Shown here: positions 32,961 to 40,363 of the stretch, piece after piece
Position numbering within the stretch: position 1 is the stretch's first letter
How the letters are laid out: each line of letters opens with the position of its first letter
From: a virus
Virus record (IMG/VR): IMGVR_UViG_3300033145_000207
Span: 1-47,118 of that record
DNA length: 47,118 nt
Reading direction: 5' to 3' (one strand)
Made by a program: the position numbers and the translations under genes
Notes under the pieces: generated by a model
Databases searched by the model: none
Told to the model about the DNA's origin: nothing
The model's input: only the letters and a program-made list of their open reading frames with translations

Positions 32961-33221
32961 ATGAATATTACGGTAGAAATACCAGACGAAGGGAAAAGAG
33001 TTTTAGAATCATGGCTTGGAGAAGGACAGATTCAGCCTTGGTTACAGCATGCGATTAACAACAAGCTAAGGCAAAGAACCGATGCTTCGGTTGAAGAAAG
33101 CACAAACCTGAATTCGAAGAAGTTAGAAGAAGCCGATAAAATACTTGCTTTAAAAAACGTTGTATTGCCAACAAGAGATGAACGGGATGGAATAGCAGAA
33201 CTTGAAGTTGAAAAGGCTTGA
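32961..33221 (+). CDS. Hypothetical protein, 86 residues
   Basis: Starts MNITVEIPDEGKRVLESWLG after AAAGGAGAAG. It is highly charged with a helical C-terminal half. Its 3' end carries the promoter of the next gene (33218). No family recognised; by place it may be a fibre-assembly helper. Confidence 0.65.
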   Translation: MNITVEIPDEGKRVLESWLGEGQIQPWLQHAINNKLRQRTDASVEESTNLNSKKLEEADKILALKNVVLPTRDERDGIAELEVEKA

Positions 33222-33246
33222 CACAAATGACTAATTTTGTTATAAA
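33218..33246 (+). promoter_or_regulatory. Strong sigma-70 promoter for the second HNH gene
   Basis: TTGACA (33218-33223) is separated by exactly 17 bases from TATAAA (33241-33246). Transcription would start near 33252, about 70 bases before the ATG at 33320. The promoter is embedded in the end of the previous gene, so the endonuclease can be transcribed independently of the late operon. Confidence 0.72.
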
Positions 33247-33319
33247 TAATGAAACGGAAACAAGCGTGAACTTGCCTCCGTTCCTAATCAAAAACCTCAT
33301 ATATTGGAGATATGAAGCA

Positions 33320-33979
33320 ATGACTGACCGGACTATACCACAAATCCCAACTAAAATATGCACTAAATGCGGAACTGAAAAACCTTTGTCTGAATTTTAC
33401 AAACGCTCAGACAGGGATACGTATCTTTCGTGGTGCAAAAACTGCAAGAACGAATCCGACAAAGGATGGGTTGCAGACAATAGGGAAAAGCATCGAGAAT
33501 TATGCGATAAATGGTATCTGGATAACAAGGAAAAGCATTTAGAAGATAGTAAAGAATGGTATCAGAACAACAAACATCGCAAGTTGGAAACGACAACCGC
33601 AAGAGAAAAGAGATGTGTTTTGGCAACTCCTGCTTGGGCCGATAGAGAGTTAATGAAAAGCATATATGCTCTGGTAAGGGAGATGACAGAAGCAACAGGT
33701 ATTCCGTATGAGGTTGACCATATAATCCCATTACAGGGTAAGAATGTATGCGGCTTGCATGTCCATAATAATTTACAGGTCTTGACTCAAGAAGAAAACC
33801 GGCACAAAGGAAACAAATATCACCGAAGTTGGATAATGCCGGGAGATGACCCTGAAGGCAATGACGTAATAAGTAAAGCCGTGGCGAAGAAACTTCATAA
33901 GCCGGAAGTGGTAATTGCGTATAAGGCGAAGATGGCGGAACTGAGTGAAGAACCAAGCGTGGAACCAATAACCAAATAG
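33320..33979 (+). CDS. HNH endonuclease (free-standing)
   Basis: 219 residues. I chose ATG 33320 (MTDRTIPQIPTKICTKCG) because it lies after the promoter and GGAGATATG. CTKC and CKNC in the first 50 residues form a zinc finger. EVDHIIPLQGKNVCGLHVHN then NLQVLTQEENRHKGNKY is a clear HNH motif. It sits between the fibre and lysis genes and has its own promoter, the usual setting of a mobile phage HNH enzyme. The minus strand is open here too, but is a shadow. Confidence 0.85.
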   Translation: MTDRTIPQIPTKICTKCGTEKPLSEFYKRSDRDTYLSWCKNCKNESDKGWVADNREKHRELCDKWYLDNKEKHLEDSKEWYQNNKHRKLETTTAREKRCVLATPAWADRELMKSIYALVREMTEATGIPYEVDHIIPLQGKNVCGLHVHNNLQVLTQEENRHKGNKYHRSWIMPGDDPEGNDVISKAVAKKLHKPEVVIAYKAKMAELSEEPSVEPITK

Positions 33980-33988
33980 GAGACTGAT

Positions 33989-34114
33989 ATGGAACAATTT
34001 TCCGCAGAGTATGTAGTTGACATGGTTGGGAGCTTTCAATCTGGACTGAAAGACGTAAGAGATGCAATGGATTCAGGCTTTGAGAAACTGGAACAAATAA
34101 GAATAGGAGGCTGA
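33989..34114 (+). CDS. Small hypothetical protein, 41 residues
   Basis: MEQFSAEYVVDMVGSFQSGL ... EQIRIGG. An ATG at 33989 follows TAGGAGACTGAT. The product is an amphipathic helix with acidic and hydrophobic faces. Its own last codons (AATAGGAGGCTGATATG) supply the ribosome binding site of the next gene. Possibly a small lysis or fibre-related factor. Confidence 0.6.
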   Translation: MEQFSAEYVVDMVGSFQSGLKDVRDAMDSGFEKLEQIRIGG

Positions 34115-34115
34115 T

Positions 34116-34367
34116 ATGTTCGAATCATTACCAAATGCGATAGCTTTTTCAACTATGATAGTGACCGGTGGCGGTATAGCTATAACTGGAATCTGCAAAA
34201 TGAAGCCTCCGAAAAGTAATGGATTCATGCTCAAGTCACTTTGTGATGAAAAGTCAGGAAACATCTTAGCCTCTGTTGCTCGATTAGAAAAGACGCAAGC
34301 TGATGCCTTTAAAGAAATGAAACGTACCCAAGACAAGATATTCGACAAAATTGATAAGTTGAAATAG
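34116..34367 (+). CDS. Small membrane protein with C-terminal coiled coil
   Basis: 83 residues. The N-terminal part (FSTMIVTGGGIAITGICKM) is a likely membrane segment, then a basic linker and a charged coiled coil (SVARLEKTQADAFKEMKRTQ). It stands directly ahead of the lysis enzyme gene. A holin-regulator or spanin-like function is possible; no family recognised. Confidence 0.65.
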   Translation: MFESLPNAIAFSTMIVTGGGIAITGICKMKPPKSNGFMLKSLCDEKSGNILASVARLEKTQADAFKEMKRTQDKIFDKIDKLK

Positions 34368-34377
34368 GGGGGGGGAG

Positions 34378-34716
34378 ATGAACTACTTTAAAAAAGAAGA
34401 ATTTGCCTGTCCGTGTTGTGGCAAGGATGATATAGACCCTGACTTCCTGATGAGGCTTAATGATGCCAGAGGATTTGCTGGGGTTCCTTTCGTGATAACG
34501 TCCGGCGTACGTTGCGAGAAACATAATGCAGAGGTAGGTTCTACTTCACGGAATCATGTTGAATGTAAAGCGGCAGATATAGCCTGCACAGAAGGCTGGA
34601 AAAGATTGAGGATTGTTCGGGGACTTATACAGGCAGGATTTAAGAGAATTGGAATCGGGAAGACATTTATTCATGCCGATACAATGCCTTTGAATGCGTC
34701 AATATGGGTGTACTAA
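34378..34716 (+). CDS. M15-family peptidase endolysin
   Basis: 112 residues. FACPCCGKDDIDPDFLMRLN at the N-terminus is the typical opening of peptidase_M15_3 lysins. TSGVRCEKHNAEVGSTSRNH, then CKAADIAC, and later FIHADTMP supply the His, Asp and His zinc ligands. The enzyme would cut peptide cross-links of peptidoglycan at lysis. No signal peptide is present, so it needs a holin, which follows. Confidence 0.9.
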   Translation: MNYFKKEEFACPCCGKDDIDPDFLMRLNDARGFAGVPFVITSGVRCEKHNAEVGSTSRNHVECKAADIACTEGWKRLRIVRGLIQAGFKRIGIGKTFIHADTMPLNASIWVY

Positions 34717-34726
34717 GGAGGGTGAT

Positions 34727-35131
34727 ATGTTTGATATATTTGGAGCTATAAAAATGGTAGCCTCTCCACTTACCGACATAGCAAAGGGGTGGCAGCAGAG
34801 GAAAACTGTTAAGCTGGAGAGTGATCTTGCTATCGCAAAGGCCAAGACGGATGCGAATATTAAAAAGATTGAGACTGGTCAAGCAGCAGATATAGCATGG
34901 GAGAAAACCTCTCTCGACCAGAGTGGCTGGAAAGATGAGTATTGGACTATCGTACTTTCCATTCCCATGATAATGTGTTTCATTCCTGGCCTTGTTTCCT
35001 ATGTTGAAAGTGGTTTCGCCGCACTACAAGAAACCCCTCTCTGGTATCGCTATGTTGTAGGTATAGCTATCGGGAGTGCCTTTGGTGTTAAGTCGGTAGC
35101 TAACTTCATGTCACTGAAGAAGGGTGTTTGA
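34727..35131 (+). CDS. Holin candidate (3TM GTA-holin-like)
   Basis: 134 residues from ATG 34727 (MFDIFGAIKMVASPLTDIAK) with GGAGGG before it. A charged helix (VKLESDLAIAKAKTDANIKK) lies in front of two hydrophobic helices (WTIVLSIPMIMCFIPGLVSY and YVVGIAIGSAFGVKSV). This layout is like the gene-transfer-agent holins. It would form the inner-membrane hole for the endolysin. It is the last rightward gene before the terminator. Confidence 0.75.
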   Translation: MFDIFGAIKMVASPLTDIAKGWQQRKTVKLESDLAIAKAKTDANIKKIETGQAADIAWEKTSLDQSGWKDEYWTIVLSIPMIMCFIPGLVSYVESGFAALQETPLWYRYVVGIAIGSAFGVKSVANFMSLKKGV

Positions 35132-35136
35132 AACTT

Positions 35137-35191
35137 GGCAGGGCGGTTTGTGGCTCCCCCTTGGCCACTTCTCTCCTTTTTCCGCCCTGCC
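35137..35191. terminator. Bidirectional terminator hairpin between convergent blocks
   Basis: GGCAGGGCGG (35137-35146) is perfectly complementary to CCGCCCTGCC (35182-35191). Inside, GTGGC (35150) pairs with GCCAC (35164). The late block ends at 35131 and the leftward recombination genes end at 35193, so both directions may stop here. CTTTTT precedes the right arm on the plus strand. Confidence 0.75.
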
Positions 35192-35192
35192 A

Positions 35193-35474
35193 TTAATTCG
35201 TAATTGCTTTTATAGCTTCATCTATTTGTTCTTGCGTAAAAAAGTTCAATAATATTTCCTTTATCTCAGATGGCTTTTTATCTTCAGTTTTCTCACAACT
35301 CCAAAAACAAAACAATAACAAATCTGCACACAGATTAATCGGATATTTAAGCTCTTGATAACGCACTGCAAATGCTTCAAGCATTTCATTTCGTAACTTC
35401 TCAAAATGACGCAATAAATCAAGTTCAATGTCTGTTGTGTATACGTTATGCTTGTCCAAAATATCTTTTATCAT
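35193..35474 (-). CDS. Hypothetical protein, 93 residues
   Basis: Minus strand, MIKDILDKHNVYTTDIELDL after AGGAAGAG. It is largely helical, with CADLLLFCFWSC as a hydrophobic stretch that could be buried or membrane-associated. It is the promoter-distal gene of the leftward block. No family recognised. Confidence 0.7.
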   Translation of the reverse strand: MIKDILDKHNVYTTDIELDLLRHFEKLRNEMLEAFAVRYQELKYPINLCADLLLFCFWSCEKTEDKKPSEIKEILLNFFTQEQIDEAIKAITN

Positions 35475-35480
35475 CTCTTC

Positions 35481-35696
35481 CTACCCCCTTGGAAACTCTT
35501 TCGCTATATCCTTCCGTTCCTCAATAGACAACAATTCGTTCTCTTGGAAGGCGCCATAGTATGCACCTCCAATCATATACATAGAAGCCGTCCCACCACT
35601 GGTAAACTTCATCTTGCCTCGTCCCTTTACAATGCACAGGCCGTCTCTGCCAAGAACAAAAACATGCTCTCCTAACTTAAATTTATACTCGGTCAT
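35481..35696 (-). CDS. Small beta-rich hypothetical protein, 71 residues
   Basis: MTEYKFKLGEHVFVLGRDGL followed by CIVKGRGKMK resembles the small SH3-like barrel of KOW or CarD-type domains, by impression. It has a clear AGGAGG site. It might bind nucleic acid, but this is not shown. Confidence 0.65.
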   Translation of the reverse strand: MTEYKFKLGEHVFVLGRDGLCIVKGRGKMKFTSGGTASMYMIGGAYYGAFQENELLSIEERKDIAKEFPRG

Positions 35697-35728
35697 TTTA
35701 TCCTCCTAAGTATATGCCATGTATTGGC

Positions 35729-36154
35729 TTATTCACTTTTTTGTGGCGGTGGTATATAGACCCCTTGATCCGCCCCCCACCTACATATTCTTGCGACATA
35801 ACTCGTTTCACCACAAAAGAACTCTTCCGTTGACAACTTTGTGGTGGATCCCCCGATCATCTTACCCGGTGTTATCTTGCTTTCGACTGGATTAAATTCG
35901 AGTTTCAAATCTTCATGCATATCTTCGGGGTTGTCATGCCCGATATAATCCGCAAGAATAGGAACAACCACATCCCAATAATAAGCATTTTGTTTCAGCG
36001 TTCTCTTCGTTTTGTGTTTTCTGATAATAATATCAAGATGTGTCCCGGTTTTAAATGTGCTTACCCATCTGGCAATAGATTCCTTAACATGATCTTGGAG
36101 TTTTAATTTCCGATCAACAACATCACCTTCAAAGATCGGGACTGGCTGTTTCAT
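35729..36154 (-). CDS. NinB-like recombination protein
   Basis: 141 residues. KTKRTLKQNAYYWDVVVPIL then ADYIGHDNPEDMHEDLKLEF is the pattern of NinB/Orf family proteins, which help load recombinases on single-stranded DNA. It lies next to RecT and the RecE-like nuclease, which supports a recombination role. The N-terminus is basic (DVVDRKLKLQDHVKESIARW). Confidence 0.72.
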   Translation of the reverse strand: MKQPVPIFEGDVVDRKLKLQDHVKESIARWVSTFKTGTHLDIIIRKHKTKRTLKQNAYYWDVVVPILADYIGHDNPEDMHEDLKLEFNPVESKITPGKMIGGSTTKLSTEEFFCGETSYVARICRWGADQGVYIPPPQKSE

Positions 36155-36339
36155 CTCCCTATCCTCGTAGCTATGGCTTTTGTTATACGAGAAGCTGCTG
36201 TCCCATATCCAAGAATGCCCCTTGATTCCGAGAGGACTATCTCTCTTATCTCTTTCTCATCCGGCAGAAACTTCTCGTATGCGTCAATAGCCCCATCCCA
36301 ACTACTATCAGTAAACGTATTCTTCTCCGGCTTTTCCAT
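36151..36339 (-). CDS. Small acidic hypothetical protein, 62 residues
   Basis: MEKPEKNTFTDSSWDGAIDA ... AIATRIGR. The ATG overlaps the RecT stop (TAATG), and its own stop overlaps the next start (ATGA). It is therefore translated between RecT and the NinB-like gene. It may bind RecT or DNA. No family recognised. Confidence 0.65.
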   Translation of the reverse strand: MEKPEKNTFTDSSWDGAIDAYEKFLPDEKEIREIVLSESRGILGYGTAASRITKAIATRIGR

Positions 36340-37325
36340 TATGACTCTCCTTTCGAGGATTCATATGTCACCAATAACCCCGCATAAGAATCTATCAGGT
36401 ACTTTAGTTTCGCAGGTGTTGCCTCTTCACCTTCCATCGCCCATGCGTAGAACTTCTTCTTTTCCTCCGCGCTCATCTTCATCTTGTAGTTCAACTGCTT
36501 CTTGAGAGCGGCTATAACGGCTTTTTCTGTTTCTTCCGGGGTGGTAGTGGCCTTCGTGGGTTCAGGGGCTTGTGGCGCCTCCTGACGCTTCTCAGGCGTA
36601 GTTTCTTCGACTACTTCAGCTTCTTCAACTCGTTTCATTAAATTATCAGCCGAAGTAAATTCATCCTTCTTCAACCCTTCATGCTCATTTAAAACATGAA
36701 CCGCTGTTGACATTCGTTCCGTCTGCGGAAGGTATTTATAGAGCTTCTTGACAGCAGACTTGCGCCACATCTCCGCTTCAAATGCACCCTTCCAGGGAGA
36801 GTATGAACTGTTAAGTGCTTTTGATGTTTTTTTGATATTATCAATCTCGGACTTGGTAAGCACAATAAACTTCTTGATATTGTCTGGCAGAATGGCTATC
36901 GCATAAACAAAGGCCATCTCTCCGCGTTCAGTCTCAAGGCTTGGTTTGTGTTTCAGGTAGGGACATAATCCCATTTCATAATCGAACTCGTCCTTTTCGT
37001 AAACCACCGTTGCGTCAATGTCTATTACTCCGCCTGCGTCCGTGGCGATCTTACAAAGCCCCCTGTACCCGAAGTCAAGACAACACTTACCATCTCTCGG
37101 TATAAGATATGCCTGCTGCAAAACCGGATTCAAGGTTGCACCCGTCAGGGCTACGTTGATAATGGCGTTTTTTATGCTCTGTGGTGAGCATTTCTGGAGG
37201 GCGTTATTCCCCCTGAACGATTGTACCGCAAAGATAACTTCCTTTGTGTACTTCACTTCATCAACAACCTCGACGAAGCTCGACTTTACCTTTTCGTCAT
37301 AAATCGCTATCTCATAATTTTCCAT
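36339..37325 (-). CDS. recT: RecT single-strand annealing protein
   Basis: 328 residues. The N-terminal segment VKYTKEVIFAVQSFRGNNAL, then CSPQSIKNAIINVALTGATL and NPVLQQAYLIPRDGKCCLDF, then GYRGLCKIATDAGGV, is a clear RecT core. KGAFEAEMWRKSAVKKLYKY follows. The C-terminal Pro/Glu-rich tail (APQAPEPTKATTTPEE) is disordered. The protein anneals single strands made by an exonuclease; the RecE-like gene upstream provides that. Confidence 0.92.
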   Translation of the reverse strand: MENYEIAIYDEKVKSSFVEVVDEVKYTKEVIFAVQSFRGNNALQKCSPQSIKNAIINVALTGATLNPVLQQAYLIPRDGKCCLDFGYRGLCKIATDAGGVIDIDATVVYEKDEFDYEMGLCPYLKHKPSLETERGEMAFVYAIAILPDNIKKFIVLTKSEIDNIKKTSKALNSSYSPWKGAFEAEMWRKSAVKKLYKYLPQTERMSTAVHVLNEHEGLKKDEFTSADNLMKRVEEAEVVEETTPEKRQEAPQAPEPTKATTTPEETEKAVIAALKKQLNYKMKMSAEEKKKFYAWAMEGEEATPAKLKYLIDSYAGLLVTYESSKGES

Positions 37326-37334
37326 GATTCCCCC

Positions 37335-37475
37335 TTAATCTTTAAGTTTTACTGTAGTCAGTATCAGACCCCCAAACAAGATAATCCACCAATGTCCAAA
37401 ATATATAGCCACCGCCGTAAAACAAGCAATTATCCCAACATTCTCAAAAGCAATCGCCCAGTATGACATTTTCAT
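37335..37475 (-). CDS. Small membrane protein, 46 residues
   Basis: MKMSYWAIAFENVGIIACFT then AVAIYFGHWWIILFGGLILT, two hydrophobic segments with a basic tail. GGGGGAATT stands before the ATG at 37475. It lies between the RecE-like nuclease and RecT in a position that suggests it is co-transcribed. Its role is unknown. Confidence 0.65.
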   Translation of the reverse strand: MKMSYWAIAFENVGIIACFTAVAIYFGHWWIILFGGLILTTVKLKD

Positions 37476-37483
37476 AATTCCCC

Positions 37484-38290
37484 CTAATCATATGTCTGTA
37501 AGTAGTTTGGTTTTGTTAATTCTACCGCTCCCGCATTCTGATAGTGCGGATAAAAGCCAGCATCTCGGCATTCTTTTTCTATTAACAAAAGTCTCTTATA
37601 TTCGTTATATCCCCAGTTCAAAAAATCTTCATTAAGGGTATAAACTTCCGTTCTATATGGTTCTTTATCTTCAACCGCAATGAATGCAAAACAGTCTGGT
37701 ATCATTATCCCCTCGGTGGCCTGTTTGATTCCATCAAGGTACATTCCGGCTTGTTGTGGGTATCTATACTGAACCAAAGAATGCTGGAAACCATGCGTGC
37801 TGGCGTCCCGCGTCTTTTTTAAATCAACAACAACTCCGTCAACTGTAGGTATCTTATCCGGCCTTGCTTTACATTCAATCCCCGTTTCTTCATCTGTCCA
37901 AATAACGGTTTGTTCTGAAAGACCCCCTGTAATTAGTTTAGACGCAAGGGGATGGAGCATTATCTTTTCTTTCATACCTTTAATGGTGTTAAGTTCATCC
38001 GCCGTGATTACCGTCTTATCTTTGTTCTGTTCTACAAATATGCGGTAATCTTCTTTTCCCTGATTAGTTCGTCTATTGATTTCTGGCGATATGGCGACTT
38101 CGTTTTCAAAAATATCCGGCTCCAAAACGTAAACATGGAATGCCCTGCCAAAAGCGAAGATAGCCGTGTCGGGTGTTTTGATTTGTGCCTTTGCCGGATA
38201 GACAGACAATTTGTCAAGATAAGAATTGCTCACCCGATCAAGCGCATGGTATTCCTTATGCCCAATGCTCCCATAAATTCCGTTTTTCAT
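37484..38290 (-). CDS. RecE-like PD-(D/E)XK exonuclease
   Basis: 268 residues. The N-terminus (YHALDRVSNSYLDKLSVYPA) and the nuclease core EETGIECKARPDKI with VVVDLKKTRD (D156-LKK) match the phage RecE/DUF3799-type PD-(D/E)XK nucleases. The later YPQQAGMYLDGI and FIAVEDKEPY motifs are also typical. It degrades one strand of a DNA end so that RecT can anneal the other. Order with RecT supports this. Confidence 0.88.
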   Translation of the reverse strand: MKNGIYGSIGHKEYHALDRVSNSYLDKLSVYPAKAQIKTPDTAIFAFGRAFHVYVLEPDIFENEVAISPEINRRTNQGKEDYRIFVEQNKDKTVITADELNTIKGMKEKIMLHPLASKLITGGLSEQTVIWTDEETGIECKARPDKIPTVDGVVVDLKKTRDASTHGFQHSLVQYRYPQQAGMYLDGIKQATEGIMIPDCFAFIAVEDKEPYRTEVYTLNEDFLNWGYNEYKRLLLIEKECRDAGFYPHYQNAGAVELTKPNYLQTYD

Positions 38291-38511
38291 ATATCACCAT
38301 CCACTGTATGTCGGCTTCTGCCCCAGCCTTTGCCCATCAAACGCCGAGGAGGATTCTTCTGGATGTGTTTTCTATCGAGCCATTTCCCTACCAGTATTTT
38401 CAGTTCTTCCTCCCGGCGCATAGGAGCATACCCGGAGAAGATTCTTTCTATTACGCTACGGTTGTGTGCTAAACTCTCCCTCTCCCACCATTGTGCTATT
38501 CGTTTAAACAT
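38287..38511 (-). CDS. Small basic hypothetical protein, 74 residues
   Basis: MFKRIAQWWERESLAHNRSV ... HTVDGDI. The stop overlaps the nuclease start (ATGA), so translation is coupled. It is Arg/Lys-rich with a WW-like aromatic start and could bind DNA. No family recognised. Confidence 0.65.
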   Translation of the reverse strand: MFKRIAQWWERESLAHNRSVIERIFSGYAPMRREEELKILVGKWLDRKHIQKNPPRRLMGKGWGRSRHTVDGDI

Positions 38512-38523
38512 GATTCTCTCCTT

Positions 38524-38766
38524 TCATAGTGGTAAAACTTCGTTCGTTGAGAGTCTCTTTGTTAGGGTCATAAACGGATACCAACTCCATCCGTTTTCTG
38601 ACGCTGACATCCAACGCAACGTTTCATATTTACCATCAATCATCGTATCGTCCGTGTGTTCCTTTACGTGGTTTATCGTAATCGGGTTCTGTAGCTGATA
38701 ATCGCGCGAACATCCTTTTGGATAAACGACATCACCTACCTTTAACTTGAGGTTACTTTTCTTCAT
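38524..38766 (-). CDS. Hypothetical protein, 80 residues
   Basis: I use the ATG at 38766 (MKKSNLKLKVGDVVYPKGCS), which follows GAAAGGAGAATAAG, instead of an upstream ATG at 38802. The product has a small beta-like N-terminal domain (KVGDVVYPKG). Its role is not known. Confidence 0.65.
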   Translation of the reverse strand: MKKSNLKLKVGDVVYPKGCSRDYQLQNPITINHVKEHTDDTMIDGKYETLRWMSASENGWSWYPFMTLTKRLSTNEVLPL

Positions 38767-38807
38767 CTTATTCTCCTTTCGTCGTAATATGGTTTCATTC
38801 AACCATC

Positions 38808-39116
38808 CTATATTATTTTACCACAGTCCGGGCAAGTTCCCCTCACAAGTTCATCTACCATACCAACCCAGTTACAATCCTCATTAGAGCAGAAACGCAT
38901 CAGGGCAACGAACTCTTCGACATCCATCCCATAATCGGGCTTAATCATGCTCTCTATTTCGGCAATGTCCTTGTAGTCTTCAAAGCCAAGCCTGCTGATA
39001 GCGAGTCTGAACTCCTTGTGCCATTTTTCAATCTCCGGGTCAGGTCGGAAGCCACCTCTTAAAAATGCCTCGTAATCCCGTTCATCCGAATCGTGTACAT
39101 CAGGTGTTCTCTTCAT
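38808..39116 (-). CDS. Hypothetical protein with C-terminal zinc ribbon
   Basis: 102 residues. The first 70 are charged and helical. CSNEDCNWVGMVDELVRGTC then PDCGKII is a four-cysteine ribbon. The ATG overlaps the stop of the next gene upstream (ATGA). Many proteins of this block carry such ribbons. Confidence 0.7.
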   Translation of the reverse strand: MKRTPDVHDSDERDYEAFLRGGFRPDPEIEKWHKEFRLAISRLGFEDYKDIAEIESMIKPDYGMDVEEFVALMRFCSNEDCNWVGMVDELVRGTCPDCGKII

Positions 39117-39265
39117 AACTTTCCCCCTTTTTTCGCTTTTTTTAGTCTATCCCCTAACTCCCTACGCTGTTCGTCTGTTAGGTTCCTTTTTGCCACAGTT
39201 CTATGAGGATTTAGACTGTAGAATGCTTTTCTTGAATCTATCCCCAAGTACTTTTCTTTGCTCAT
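39113..39265 (-). CDS. Small basic protein homologous to the C-terminus of its neighbour
   Basis: 50 residues: MSKEKYLGIDSRKAFYSLNP ... LKKAKKGGKL. It overlaps the 3' end of the gene at 39201-39497 and ends at the start of the next gene (ATGA). NPHRTVAKRNLTDEQRRELG then DRLKKAKK matches NPNREVKKRVLSDEQRKVLG then DRFKKS of that neighbour, so a partial duplication is likely. The ribosome binding site (AGGG) is weak. Confidence 0.6.
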   Translation of the reverse strand: MSKEKYLGIDSRKAFYSLNPHRTVAKRNLTDEQRRELGDRLKKAKKGGKL

Positions 39266-39497
39266 CAGACAACACCCTCTTTTTTACTTCACGGTTAGGG
39301 TTATACCTCATATAGGGATAATTTGGGCAGTCTTCCACCCCACAATCTTGCTTGCCATCTGCGTATCCGCCCATACATTCATAACAGCGGGCATGGATGG
39401 TCTGCATCGGGGTAAGTTTTTCACCGAAGAGAAAGGCCAATAAATACTTTCTGTCCACGGTAGCGAGTCCATGTTTCTCAACGTCTTCAATTCTCAT
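39201..39497 (-). CDS. Cys-rich conserved phage protein
   Basis: 98 residues. CYECMGGYADGKQDCGVEDC then PNYPYMRYNPNR is a short zinc-binding signature that recurs in phage proteins. The C-terminal region is repeated in the next gene (39113). No function is established. It has an AGGAGGAAG site. Confidence 0.75.
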   Translation of the reverse strand: MRIEDVEKHGLATVDRKYLLAFLFGEKLTPMQTIHARCYECMGGYADGKQDCGVEDCPNYPYMRYNPNREVKKRVLSDEQRKVLGDRFKKSILQSKSS

Positions 39498-39507
39498 TTT
39501 CTTCCTC

Positions 39508-39732
39508 CTATAAATTTGAAAGCGTTACTTTGCCGGTGAATGGTCTGAAGTTGGGTTTAATCCAATTATCTGCATAAAGCCCAATGGGTCTCGTGACAAC
39601 TTCACTTGGCTTAATAAGTGTACCGGTATACCCATTTGTAAACAATACTATCTCCCCGTTCTCGGCGATCTTTAACATCGGATATGTGTCTTTTATCCCA
39701 ACAGGTTCTTCCTCAATCGTTACAGTTATCAT
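39508..39732 (-). CDS. Small beta-rich hypothetical protein, 74 residues
   Basis: MITVTIEEEPVGIKDTYPML ... GKVTLSNL. It has alternating Ile/Val and charged residues and no helix signals. The start overlaps the 3' end of the next gene upstream by 20 bases. No family recognised. Confidence 0.65.
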   Translation of the reverse strand: MITVTIEEEPVGIKDTYPMLKIAENGEIVLFTNGYTGTLIKPSEVVTRPIGLYADNWIKPNFRPFTGKVTLSNL

Positions 39733-40162
39733 CGTTCTCCTCCTTCATCTTGTCAAGTATCTCCAGTATCCCCATAAGGCTTGCAATGCCTTCGTCAAGC
39801 ATTCTTTTCATCCGGGTGAAGGGGTCAGATTGATCTTGTACTTGTGCCTTCGTCATTCTTGCCATTGTTTCAAAGAGGTCGTCTTCCACTTCCAGCATAT
39901 CGGTACTGAGACATTTTGGACACCCAGGTTCATGGTCAGATGTCGGGGAGATAAGATCATTGTAACTTCCTCTCCAAAAACACTTCTGGCACTCAATTAT
40001 GGGGTCGTCGTCTATTCGTTCGCAATCTGCTTTGAGGATGAAGTCGTCCATTCCTGAACGCCTGTAATAATCTTCATTATATTCTTCAACCTCGTATTCC
40101 TGTCCCATTTTGTACCAAACTCCTAATCTCAACTTATTTACTCTTACTTTTAGTATCTTCAT
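39713..40162 (-). CDS. Zinc-ribbon hypothetical protein, 149 residues
   Basis: MKILKVRVNKLRLGVWYKMG begins a beta-rich part. CQKCFWRGS and CPKCLST, about 25 residues apart, form a zinc ribbon. The C-terminus is an acidic coiled coil (LEILDKMKEENDDNCND). It is the second gene of the leftward operon. Confidence 0.7.
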   Translation of the reverse strand: MKILKVRVNKLRLGVWYKMGQEYEVEEYNEDYYRRSGMDDFILKADCERIDDDPIIECQKCFWRGSYNDLISPTSDHEPGCPKCLSTDMLEVEDDLFETMARMTKAQVQDQSDPFTRMKRMLDEGIASLMGILEILDKMKEENDDNCND

Positions 40163-40171
40163 GGGGTTCTC

Positions 40172-40363
40172 CTATTCCGTAACTGAATCAGCTTCATATT
40201 CTATCATACTTTTATACTGCCACTCGGCACCACATACACATCGAAAGGCGGCTCCTGCTTTGAAATCTTGGAGTTGCCATCTTCTGTTTTCTGCTTCCTT
40301 TATATTGAGGCTTTTCCCACAATTAGGACAATGATTAGGATAGAAATTTATTAAAAACTTCAT
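40172..40363 (-). CDS. Small zinc-ribbon protein, first gene of the leftward operon
   Basis: 63 residues: MKFLINFYPNHCPNCGKSLN ... CVCGAEWQYKS. CPNC and CVCG form a zinc ribbon. The gene starts after GGAAGGGGGAAAACT and reads from the 40364-40944 control region. It could be a transcription factor of the early leftward genes. Confidence 0.7.
   Translation of the reverse strand: MKFLINFYPNHCPNCGKSLNIKEAENRRWQLQDFKAGAAFRCVCGAEWQYKSMIEYEADSVTE

Noticed and set aside
33363-34067. Minus-strand open frame of 234 codons opposite the second HNH gene
   Set aside because: The HNH motif and promoter on the plus strand explain the region; the minus translation is Leu/Ser/Pro-rich without a start signal.
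37952-38698. Plus-strand open frame of 248 codons opposite the RecE-like gene
   Set aside because: The nuclease motif on the minus strand is clear and the plus frame crosses several minus genes with their own ribosome binding sites.
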